Of a stretch of DNA of 64,000 bases, positions 27,649 to 35,282 are shown piece after piece; positions within the stretch are counted from its first letter, which is position 1; every line of letters begins with the position of its first letter. The stretch lies in contig CAYWRH010000003.1 of the NCBI GenBank assembly GCA_964460435.1, positions 18,335 to 82,334 on the forward strand. Reading direction: 5' to 3'. The stretch comes from JAAZBV01 sp964460435 (GTDB taxonomy: Bacteria; Desulfobacterota; DSM-4660; Desulfatiglandales; HGW-15). Under the pieces are notes generated by a model, which worked only from the letters and a program-made list of their open reading frames with translations, ran no database searches and was not told where the DNA came from. A program made the translations under genes and the position numbers.

Positions 27649-28631
27649 GATTCCGGCTGAGTCAGAAAAACATACCGATCCTTTCAACCTTTCTCGTATT
27701 CATACTGCTCTATGTCGCTGGCGCATTTGCATACAAAGGTTTTTTTTCTCTCAGGGTTTTCATTAACCTTTTTATAGATAATGCATTTGTCGGCATCATT
27801 GCGGTTGGGATGACCTTTGTTATCATATCAGGAGGTATTGATCTTTCTGTCGGCGCCCTTGTTGCATTTACCGGCGTGTTGAGCGCCAACCTGCTTTCAC
27901 ATACAGAGATGCCGCCATTTATGGTTATTATTATCTGTCTCTTCTGCGGTGCAGCGCTGGGCTTTTGCATGGGATGCCTGATACACCTTCTTGAAATGCC
28001 GCCGTTTCTTGTAACCCTTGTGGGTATGTTCCTTGCCCGGGGGCTATCATTCGTGATAAGCCTTGACTCTGTGCCCATCCGCAATGAACTGTTTCTTGCT
28101 ATCTCAAAGGCATCTATTCCTCTGGGAAGTGGAATCAAGATGCCTCTCTATGCAGTCAGCTTTATTATAATGGCCATTCTTGGCGCATATATCCTGCACT
28201 ATACACGTTTCGGCAGAAATATTTATGCCATTGGGGACAATGAGAAATCGGCTATCCTCATGGGGCTTCCTGTTGGAAAGACCAAAATCCTTATATACAC
28301 CATTAACAGCACCATCTGTGCAGCAGGCGGGCTGGTCTATTCCCTCTATACCCTCGCAGGATATCCGCTTGCAGGGACAGGGCTTGAACTGGATGTAATT
28401 ACCGCCGTTGTTATCGGCGGAACCCTTTTAACAGGCGGAGTGGGCTTTATAGAGGGGACTGTAATAGGTGTCATGATACTGGGGCTCATCCAGACAATCA
28501 TCACATTTCAGGGAAACCTGAGCACCTGGTGGACAAAGGTCTTTATCGGTATCCTTCTGTGCATCTTTATCCTTTTGCAGCGATATCTTACAGCAGGAAA
28601 GATTAAATCCATTAAAAGGGACAATCAGTAA
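27645..28631 (+). CDS. yjfF: Sugar ABC transporter permease, YjfF-like
   Basis: 328 residues, RbsC/AraH family, with FVIISGGIDLSVGALVAFTG and VVIGGTLLTGGVGFIEGTVIGV. It begins in the stop codon of the ytfT-like gene (ATGA overlap) and pairs with it. It is the last gene of the long rightward arabinose run and is followed by a strong hairpin. Confidence 0.93.
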   Translation: MRFRLSQKNIPILSTFLVFILLYVAGAFAYKGFFSLRVFINLFIDNAFVGIIAVGMTFVIISGGIDLSVGALVAFTGVLSANLLSHTEMPPFMVIIICLFCGAALGFCMGCLIHLLEMPPFLVTLVGMFLARGLSFVISLDSVPIRNELFLAISKASIPLGSGIKMPLYAVSFIIMAILGAYILHYTRFGRNIYAIGDNEKSAILMGLPVGKTKILIYTINSTICAAGGLVYSLYTLAGYPLAGTGLELDVITAVVIGGTLLTGGVGFIEGTVIGVMILGLIQTIITFQGNLSTWWTKVFIGILLCIFILLQRYLTAGKIKSIKRDNQ

Positions 28632-28658
28632 TAAAACAGTAAGAATAATCCACAAAAA

Positions 28659-28696
28659 ACAAAGGCAGTTAAGATAAAACCATTAACTGCCTTTGT
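28659..28696. terminator. Hairpin terminator after the sugar transporter
   Basis: A perfect 14-base-pair stem (28659-28672 with 28683-28696) and a 10-base loop, preceded by an A run. The T run after it is short. No gene is seen in 28632-28811. Confidence 0.7.
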
Positions 28697-28811
28697 ATTA
28701 CAGGATATCTTATTCAACTATCAAAATTGAAAAGAGAATAATCATCTTTTCAAATATTGCTTGACTCCATGCCTTATTTAAGCCTTGAATTGTGCAGACC
28801 CAGCGCTTCTG

Positions 28812-30155
28812 CTAGCGTCCGGCGCCAGGCATTCCACCGCCTCCAAAGCCGCCCATGCCGCCTCCCAGGCTGCGTTTCAGTTTTAGTTCATTGCCGGAAA
28901 GGGTTCCTGTCCATTTCATGGTAAAACTCTGTTCCCCCATCTTGCGTTCATAGGAAAAGGAGATATTGTCTCCCTCTATTGTTCCATCCTTAATTTCAAT
29001 TGCCCCGGGCATTTGGCTATTCTCGATGGTGCCTGTGAGTTTTGAACCATCTACCTTGAAATCAAACTTCAAGTTGTTGTCACCATCCTTTGCGATCCAT
29101 TTGCCTGCAATCCCCTTTGATGAGTTGCTGCCATTCTCTCTTGTTGCAGTAAACTCGGAATTGATTCCGCCACCCGGTGCGCCTGCCCCTGGCATAGGGC
29201 CGCGGCCCATGCCAGGCATCCCCATGCCCATGCTGACCGGCTGGGTGCCGTCATAAGTTCCGATAGAGGGCGGGGGTGTGACTGATCCAGCGGGTTTGAA
29301 AAGCATCTGGGCGAACAGATACAGATTATTATCCCATACCGGAACCTCATGCACACCAGAATCAAGATACCATACATGGTCAATTTTTGCCTCATCCAGG
29401 GCCTTATGGAGGTTAAAGCTTCCGGTGATCAGGTTATCCTTGTCTCCGCAGCCTATCCAGAGCAGGCTCAGCTTTTCTTTGGCATTCTTAATCTTGGGGA
29501 CAAGAACACTTGGCGGCTGAAGGTTGGGTGCAGAGGAGAAGCCTCCTACCCAGGCAAATTTATCGATGTTGTTTATTCCGAAATTAAGACCCTGCCCGCC
29601 TCCCATTGAAAGGCCTGTCAAAGCCCTGTGATCCCTGTCGGTATATACAGAATAGTGTGATTCAATATAGGGCATCAGGTCATTCAGCAGATCCGGCTCC
29701 AGGTTGGCGTAGTAATTGAAGTCGGCCATAAAATTGGTTGAGGGAGGCTCGGCTGTGGCCCGACCGTTAGGCATTACAATGATCATTGGCACAGCCTTTT
29801 TATCAGCAATCAGATTGTCAAGGATTTTATTGGCTGAGCAGAGGGTTGTCCAGTGGGTCTCATTGCCTCCGATCCCGTGCATCAGGTAGAGAACAGGGTA
29901 TTTCTTGCCAGGATCATAGTCTGGTGGCGTGTAGACAACCGCCTTGCGATCCACACCTATGCTCTTTGAATTGTAGGTTATAGTTTCCAGCTTCCCTTTA
30001 GGGATATCCTGCCTGATTTTATTAAAGCCCTCCGGCGCGTGACCCGGCAGGGCAATGGCTGCAAAGGCTGCACTGCTCCCCGTTGTCTGGAACAAAAGAG
30101 ACATGATCAGGCAGCTAAACAAAAACCCATAATAAAACTTCATTGATCTTTTCAT
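28812..30155 (-). CDS. Secreted CE1-like esterase with C-terminal beta domain
   Basis: 447 residues. A signal peptide (FSCLIMSLLFQTTGSSAAFA) leads to an alpha/beta-hydrolase of the feruloyl/enterochelin esterase type: LYLMHGIGGNETHW oxyanion region, nucleophile in LTGLSMGGGQG, acid in GCGDKDNL, His in SGVHEVPVW. A Met/Gly/Pro-rich linker (about 310-340) joins a small beta domain (GKWIAKDGDNNLKFDFKVDG), and the chain ends in a Gly/Met-rich tail. Feruloyl esterases cut hydroxycinnamates from arabinoxylan, which would fit the neighbouring locus. The ribosome site is AAGGAGG before the ATG. Confidence 0.87.
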   Translation of the reverse strand: MKRSMKFYYGFLFSCLIMSLLFQTTGSSAAFAAIALPGHAPEGFNKIRQDIPKGKLETITYNSKSIGVDRKAVVYTPPDYDPGKKYPVLYLMHGIGGNETHWTTLCSANKILDNLIADKKAVPMIIVMPNGRATAEPPSTNFMADFNYYANLEPDLLNDLMPYIESHYSVYTDRDHRALTGLSMGGGQGLNFGINNIDKFAWVGGFSSAPNLQPPSVLVPKIKNAKEKLSLLWIGCGDKDNLITGSFNLHKALDEAKIDHVWYLDSGVHEVPVWDNNLYLFAQMLFKPAGSVTPPPSIGTYDGTQPVSMGMGMPGMGRGPMPGAGAPGGGINSEFTATRENGSNSSKGIAGKWIAKDGDNNLKFDFKVDGSKLTGTIENSQMPGAIEIKDGTIEGDNISFSYERKMGEQSFTMKWTGTLSGNELKLKRSLGGGMGGFGGGGMPGAGR

Positions 30156-30178
30156 GGAAAACCTCCTTAAGTGACTGG

Positions 30179-30207
30179 TTAATATGATGATTGATCGAAT
30201 ATATCAA
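30179..30207 (-). promoter_or_regulatory. Candidate promoter of the CE1-like esterase
   Basis: On the minus strand, TTGATA (30207-30202), a 17-base spacer and TATTAA (30184-30179). The predicted leader is short, about 16 bases. Confidence 0.4.
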
Positions 30208-30281
30208 AACCCAGAAAAATTTGAGGGCTTTTATAAGTAATTCCTATTTCCGCAATCTGTTCTTGCAAAAAAGGCAACTAA

Positions 30282-30297
30282 TGTATACAAGTATACA
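30282..30297. promoter_or_regulatory. Palindromic candidate operator upstream of the MFS gene
   Basis: TGTATAC-AA-GTATACA, a perfect 7-2-7 inverted repeat 50 bases before the MFS start and overlapping possible -10 elements (TATACA). No regulator gene is adjacent, so the binding protein is unknown. Confidence 0.45.
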
Positions 30298-30348
30298 AAA
30301 GACCAAATTGTGTCAATAAAATTAAACCTGGCAAAAAGGAGTTATTCC

Positions 30349-31608
30349 TTGAAGAACTCAAAAACGGCTGTGCCGGTTACGATATGGAACCGTAATTTTA
30401 TCTGCATATTGCTGATATCCTTTTTACTCTCAATTTCACATTTTTCAATAAACCCCCTTATTGCCTCCTATGCCCTTCATCTGGGGGCCAATGCCCATAT
30501 TATGGGTCTTCTGACAGGTCTTTTTTTTGGCGTCGCCTTTTCAATGCGACCGGTATCAGGCCCTCTTCTTACCAAATTTGACAAACGAAAACTTATGATA
30601 ATGGTTTTCTTTATCGGTGGAGTGGCAAATATCGGTTATGCACTCTTTAACAGCATATCAGCCTTTATCGCATTCAGGCTTCTTCACGGCCTTCAGTACG
30701 CACTTGTAGGAACCCTTACGATGACCATGGCAGGGGACAACATCCCCAGAGACAAAATGGGTTCAGGAATGGGTGTTTACGGCCTCAGTTCATCGCTGAG
30801 CATGGCAATAGCGCCGAGTTTGGGAATAGGTATTCTGCACCTTGGCACTCATTTAAAAAATGAAGGCCTCGGCTTTACATTCGTTTTTCTTTTTGCAGCG
30901 GCTATCTCCTTTCTGGCTCTCATTCCGGGTCTTCTCCTTTTGCCTGATAAAAAGACAAAAGAAGATCTATTAAGCACAGGGGCATGGTATAAAAATATAG
31001 TCTCCGTTCATGCGATTCCCATGGCTGTGGTTATGTTTTTTATTTATATGGGGTGGTCATTATACAATGTATACATTGTTGAGTATGCAAAAGAGCTGGG
31101 GATATCAGGGATAAGCTCATTTTATACTGTGCTGGCAATAGTCCTTGTGGTTGCAAGACCGGCAAGCGGTTATCTGACAGACCGGTTCGGGCTAACCCGT
31201 ATTCTTTTTCCGGGCCTTATAATAATGGCCCTTTCATATATAATAATAGGATATGCTAAAACAATCGGCGTAATGCTCATTGGGGCAGCTGTTGCCTCTG
31301 CAGGGTTCGGCGCATTTCAGCCTGCCCTCTATTCCATGTGCATGCTTTCCGAAACACCCTTAAAGAGAGGCGTTGCCAGCAATACCCTATATATAGGCAT
31401 AGATGTTAGTCTTTTTCTGGGGCCTATTTTAGGAAGCATGGTGTATGATATGTATAACTACTCTGTCATGTTTAGGTCAGCTTCACTGGTGATATTGATG
31501 GCGCTTGTTGTATTTTTTCTGATCCTGCCATCATATTACCGCAGGCGAAGAGAGCTGGAAAAGATGGATATGAAACAGGCTCCGCCCATCTTGTCCAAAT
31601 ATGATTAG
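30349..31608 (+). CDS. Major facilitator superfamily transporter
   Basis: 419 residues from the TTG at 30349, which has AAAAGGAG 7 bases upstream; a GTG at 30310 would add 13 residues. About 12 membrane helices in two halves, with the MFS motif LTDRFGLTRILF between helices 8 and 9 and a looser KFDKRKLMIM loop between 2 and 3. It is the first gene of the rightward cluster that leads to the selenoprotein and the glycyl radical enzyme, so it may import their substrate or export a product. The substrate is unknown. Confidence 0.85.
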   Translation: MKNSKTAVPVTIWNRNFICILLISFLLSISHFSINPLIASYALHLGANAHIMGLLTGLFFGVAFSMRPVSGPLLTKFDKRKLMIMVFFIGGVANIGYALFNSISAFIAFRLLHGLQYALVGTLTMTMAGDNIPRDKMGSGMGVYGLSSSLSMAIAPSLGIGILHLGTHLKNEGLGFTFVFLFAAAISFLALIPGLLLLPDKKTKEDLLSTGAWYKNIVSVHAIPMAVVMFFIYMGWSLYNVYIVEYAKELGISGISSFYTVLAIVLVVARPASGYLTDRFGLTRILFPGLIIMALSYIIIGYAKTIGVMLIGAAVASAGFGAFQPALYSMCMLSETPLKRGVASNTLYIGIDVSLFLGPILGSMVYDMYNYSVMFRSASLVILMALVVFFLILPSYYRRRRELEKMDMKQAPPILSKYD

Positions 31609-31725
31609 CACGGGAAAACATGGTTATGGAATGTTTGAATTATGGCGCAAGGCTCAGGGCACAAGGCACAGGGTTGTCCCTGCAGCTATTTGGTATCGTA
31701 CAAAAATAAGAAGGAGGATTTATAA

Positions 31726-32682
31726 ATGAAATGTATAGTAATCTACTACTCATGGACAGGAAACACAAAACAGATCGCATCAGCAATACACTCAGGTATT
31801 AAGGAGATCTTTGATGAATGTGATATTATCTCCATGAAGGAGGTGGATATCAATAAATTAAGAGAATACGATCTGATTGGTCTGGGTTCCTTTGTGCAGA
31901 GTTTTAGGGAGCCTGCTCCTGTAACTGAATTTGTAGATGCCATGCCTGATATGACCGGCAAATATGGCTTTACCTTCTGTACGCACGGCACATGCGCAGG
32001 TAGCTACATAGAAAGGATGGTAAAAGGGCTAAGGGGTAAGGGTCTTAAAGTTACCGGGTGGAATGACTGGTATGGCAGCGGTTTTATACCTCTCATGCCA
32101 AAACCATATTATACTGATGGACATCCGGACCAGATTGACCTTGATGAGGCTAAAGAGTTCGGAAAGGAGATAGCGCAGCGCAGCCTCAGGATAGCCAGAG
32201 GAGAGACCCAGCTTATGCCTGAACTACCTGAAAGGGAGGAATACGACAGGCTTTATGGCGAACTGATGGACCTTGGCGGTAGGGAGCAGATGGCAGATAT
32301 GGCAAAATTGAAACCGGTGTATAATCCTGAAAAGTGTCTTTATCCGAAATGTTCAAAATGCATGGATAACTGCCCCACCAGAAGCATTGATCTGACCGAT
32401 TCTCCAAAAATCAACTACAATACATGCGGCCCCTGCATGGTCTTTTTATGCGAGCAGCTCTGCCCGACAGGCGCAATGGAGGTAAACTGGGATATAGCGG
32501 ATAATATCATGAACACAATGACATCCATCTTTAAAAGGCTTGCCGAGCCAATGGAGAAATACAGGGAGCTCCGCCGTTTCAGAAGCCTTATAACAGCGGA
32601 AGAAGGTAGCGGCACCCCTTTATACAGGAAACAAAGACGCCCAAAGCTTGTTATCCGTGATGGTGTGATGAGAGAGAGCTGA
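31726..32682 (+). CDS. Flavodoxin-ferredoxin fusion (EFR1 type)
   Basis: 318 residues. An N-terminal flavodoxin domain (YYSWTGNTKQIASAI for the FMN phosphate) is followed at about residue 200 by a two-cluster ferredoxin: CLYPKCSKCMDNCP and CGPCMVFLCEQLCP. This architecture is known in anaerobes as EFR1-family ferredoxin-like protein. It is a soluble cytoplasmic electron carrier. It lies 59 bases before the AprA-like gene and probably feeds or drains it. It is also a possible electron donor for activating the glycyl radical enzyme downstream, since activases need flavodoxin or ferredoxin (inference). The ribosome site is AGGAGG. Confidence 0.87.
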   Translation: MKCIVIYYSWTGNTKQIASAIHSGIKEIFDECDIISMKEVDINKLREYDLIGLGSFVQSFREPAPVTEFVDAMPDMTGKYGFTFCTHGTCAGSYIERMVKGLRGKGLKVTGWNDWYGSGFIPLMPKPYYTDGHPDQIDLDEAKEFGKEIAQRSLRIARGETQLMPELPEREEYDRLYGELMDLGGREQMADMAKLKPVYNPEKCLYPKCSKCMDNCPTRSIDLTDSPKINYNTCGPCMVFLCEQLCPTGAMEVNWDIADNIMNTMTSIFKRLAEPMEKYRELRRFRSLITAEEGSGTPLYRKQRRPKLVIRDGVMRES

Positions 32683-32741
32683 TAAGCAGGGGTTACAAGC
32701 AGGAGAGAAATGTATGCTATAATCGTTATGGGAGGTTTAAT

Positions 32742-34673
32742 ATGACTAACTGGCATGATTTTGTTAACAGGGAAGGAACAACCCCCTCCTGGGCTTACCC
32801 GGTTGACTATGAAAAAGAAAATCAGATAGAGACAGATGTCCTGGTTATTGGCGGTGGTATTGCCGGATGCTGGGCAGCGATCAGCGCAGCGAGAAAGGGA
32901 GTCAGGGTGGCGCTTGTGGAGAAGGGTGATACGGTAAGGAGCGGAGCAGGCGGGCCCGGCTGCGACCACTGGGGCCAGTGCCCGGCCAACCCCCATTCAA
33001 AGGTCGACCCGGATGAATGGGCGAAAATATTAGCTGAACATCCGGGAACAATGGCGGAGATACCTAAGGATATGCCTGAAATTTCCTACGGAAACGGCAT
33101 AGCAAGCCAGATCCAGTGCCGGGAGAGCTATGATACCCTTCTTGAGATGGAGCAGATGGGCGGGCAGATAAGGGATATTCATGACGAGTATGTAGGGGCT
33201 GAGGGCAGATATGATGATACCAAATTTATGATCTCACCACGCACCAGCCCCAATCATGCCAATGAGATAGTTATACGCATCTGGGGCACCACATTCAAAC
33301 CTGCCTTAAAAAAGGAGTGCCAGAGGCTGGGAGTAAAGATCTTTGACCGGGTCATGGTCACAAGCCTCTTGACCGAGAACGGCGAGCAGGGTGCAAGGGT
33401 TATAGGCGCAACCGGCTTTAATAACCGCACGGGTGAGTTCATGATTTTCAAATCAAAGGCCTCTGTGCTTGCTGCTGCAGGCGATTTCTACATGTGGATG
33501 CTTAACACAGAGCATGCCGGCTGCCGTCAATTTCGTTCCAGAAATGCAACCGGCGATGGCCTTGCCATGGCCTGGAAGGCAGGCGCAGAGCTAGTCTTGA
33601 TGGAAAAAACCGTGCCTCTCATGCTGGGCACAGGATACAAGCATAACTGGTATGGCGGCGCAGGAGACGCAAGTTATGAAAATCTTCAGCTTGTAGATGC
33701 CAACGGTAAAAAACTACCCTGGCCCACACAGGGCTGGGCGGATGGGGGGGCAATGTTCCCGCCTCCTGATGTTATGGCCGCCATCCGAAAGGGTATTAGT
33801 AATGGTGAATGGGCGCTTCCATTTTATGGTGATTTCCCTGCCATGCCTGATATTGAGCGGCGTACAACATGGGATCTCATGCTGGGGCAGGAATCGACGA
33901 CAAAGATTATTACAAGTACCTATGAAAGGGCCGGATTTGATCCGTCCAGACATCTCCTTCAAAACTATGCCTTTATCGAAGGAGAGAATCACTCCCAGTG
34001 GCGGACTGCAAGGGGTGGCGGGCCGATAGTGGACTGGAATCTCAAGACAACCCTGGACGGCCTCTATGCTGCCGGGGAACAGCTCTTTTCATTCGGCGAT
34101 CACAGCTTTGCAGCCACGACCGGCAGGTATGCGGGCCGCAAGGCAGCAGATTATGCGAATCAGACTGGCCAGCCCAAAATATGCAGGGAACAGGTCGATC
34201 TTGAAAAGGCCCGTGTCTATGCGCCGGTTAAACGCACTGGCGGCATCGAATGGAAGGAGCTGAACGCAGGTATTGCAAGGACAATGCAGTATTTCTGCAG
34301 TGAATACAAGACAGAGCTCCTTTTAAACATGGGTCTTGACACGCTTAAGGAGATAGAAGAGGTGTTTGTACCCAGGCTATACGCCCTTGACCCGCATAAA
34401 CTGATGCGAAGCATTGAAGACTTAAGCATGCTTGCCCATGCACAAATGGTGCTGCACGCCTCCCTGGCCCGCAAGGCAAGCAGCAGGGTTCTCAATTTTT
34501 ACAGGATAGATTACCCCGAGATTGACCCGAAGGAATGGTCAAAGTTTATTACAATAAAGCAGGAGAACGGCAAGGTCAAAACAGGCGAGATGCCCTTAAG
34601 ATACTGGGGTGACATGAAGATAAATTACGAGTCATATAACAGGGATTATAAAGGGGTCTATAAAGCCAGATAA
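32742..34673 (+). CDS. AprA-like FAD-dependent oxidoreductase
   Basis: 643 residues of the fumarate reductase/adenylylsulfate reductase alpha flavoprotein family. The FAD site is DVLVIGGGIAGCWAAISAARKG (its core GGGIAG), followed by VRSGAGGPGCDHWG; the C-terminal helical part has ARTMQYFCSEYKTELLL and AHAQMVLHASLARKASS. There is no signal peptide. The pair with the two-cluster ferredoxin 10 bases downstream copies the AprA-AprB arrangement, but the surroundings (no sat, no qmo) argue against dissimilatory sulfate metabolism. It is likely an APS-reductase relative acting on another substrate in the glycyl radical pathway. Confidence 0.85.
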   Translation: MTNWHDFVNREGTTPSWAYPVDYEKENQIETDVLVIGGGIAGCWAAISAARKGVRVALVEKGDTVRSGAGGPGCDHWGQCPANPHSKVDPDEWAKILAEHPGTMAEIPKDMPEISYGNGIASQIQCRESYDTLLEMEQMGGQIRDIHDEYVGAEGRYDDTKFMISPRTSPNHANEIVIRIWGTTFKPALKKECQRLGVKIFDRVMVTSLLTENGEQGARVIGATGFNNRTGEFMIFKSKASVLAAAGDFYMWMLNTEHAGCRQFRSRNATGDGLAMAWKAGAELVLMEKTVPLMLGTGYKHNWYGGAGDASYENLQLVDANGKKLPWPTQGWADGGAMFPPPDVMAAIRKGISNGEWALPFYGDFPAMPDIERRTTWDLMLGQESTTKIITSTYERAGFDPSRHLLQNYAFIEGENHSQWRTARGGGPIVDWNLKTTLDGLYAAGEQLFSFGDHSFAATTGRYAGRKAADYANQTGQPKICREQVDLEKARVYAPVKRTGGIEWKELNAGIARTMQYFCSEYKTELLLNMGLDTLKEIEEVFVPRLYALDPHKLMRSIEDLSMLAHAQMVLHASLARKASSRVLNFYRIDYPEIDPKEWSKFITIKQENGKVKTGEMPLRYWGDMKINYESYNRDYKGVYKAR

Positions 34674-34683
34674 GGAGATCATC

Positions 34684-35001
34684 ATGACACAGAAAAAACT
34701 GAATGCCTTACCCAATATTATTACACCGAACACACAGGTCATATTCAACCCTGATATATGTATCGGATGCAACCTATGTGTCGAGGTCTGCCAGGTGGAT
34801 GTATACATGCCCAATCCTGTGAAAGGGAAACCGCCAATCATCCTTCATCCTGATGAATGCTGGTATTGCGGATGCTGCGTCACGGATTGCCCGTGTCCGG
34901 GTGCAATTAATTTCAACTGGCCCTTGCAGCAGAGAGGTTCATGGAAAGACAAAGTTACAGGCAAGGTGTACAGGGATAATGTGGCGTTTCCAATTCAATG
35001 A
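34684..35001 (+). CDS. AprB-like two-cluster ferredoxin subunit
   Basis: 105 residues with two [4Fe-4S] motifs: CIGCNLCVEVCQVDVY at about 29-44 and CWYCGCCVTDCPCPGA at about 60-75. The second motif is of AprB type. It is shorter than AprB (about 150) and lacks most of the C-terminal tail that wraps AprA. It follows the flavoprotein by 10 bases and should be its electron-transfer subunit. The ribosome site is AAGGAG. Confidence 0.87.
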   Translation: MTQKKLNALPNIITPNTQVIFNPDICIGCNLCVEVCQVDVYMPNPVKGKPPIILHPDECWYCGCCVTDCPCPGAINFNWPLQQRGSWKDKVTGKVYRDNVAFPIQ

Positions 35002-35117
35002 CAGGTGTTGAACAGAAGGCCGTCATGCAGAATGCCAGCTCTGCCGCGCCGGTTGATGATGAAACCTGGTTTTATACATTTTCAGGTGGCATGATCGGTT
35101 ATTTGCCAAAACATTGA
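34998..35117 (+). CDS. Possible 39-residue protein coupled to the ferredoxin
   Basis: An ATG overlaps the ferredoxin stop codon (ATGA), and the frame runs for 39 residues, ending WFYTFSGGMIGYLPKH. There is no ribosome site of its own; translation would rely on coupling. I do not recognise it. It may be a small subunit, the remnant of a longer C-terminal tail, or chance. Confidence 0.3.
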   Translation: MTGVEQKAVMQNASSAAPVDDETWFYTFSGGMIGYLPKH

Positions 35118-35227
35118 ATTTGGAGTAACCTTTTATTTATATAGTTAGCTGATAGCTGACCGCTGAAAGCCTCATCCAGAATTTCATTATTTATGGATGG
35201 AGACTATATAGCATTATTAAACAGGTT

Positions 35228-35250
35228 ATTCCCTGCCAGAGGCAGGGGAT
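35228..35250 (+). promoter_or_regulatory. Leader hairpin before the selenoprotein gene
   Basis: A 10-base-pair stem (35228-35237 with 35241-35250, one G-T pair, core CCCTGCC/GGCAGGG) with a 3-base AGA loop. It lies about 22 bases before the AAAAAAAGGAG ribosome site. There is no T run, so it is not an intrinsic terminator; it could protect or process the message. The rest of 35118-35282 shows no gene. Confidence 0.4.
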
Positions 35251-35282
35251 TAGGTAACAAATGATAAAAAAAGGAGTGTGAC

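Noticed and set aside
31064..31079. Perfect 16-base palindrome ACAATGTATACATTGT
   Set aside because: It lies inside the MFS coding region, far from any start, and the codons YNVYIVE explain it. It resembles the 30282 site only in the central GTATAC.
32742..35001. True dissimilatory APS reductase (aprBA)
   Set aside because: The order is flavoprotein then ferredoxin, the ferredoxin is too short, and sat and qmo are absent. Only family likeness is claimed.
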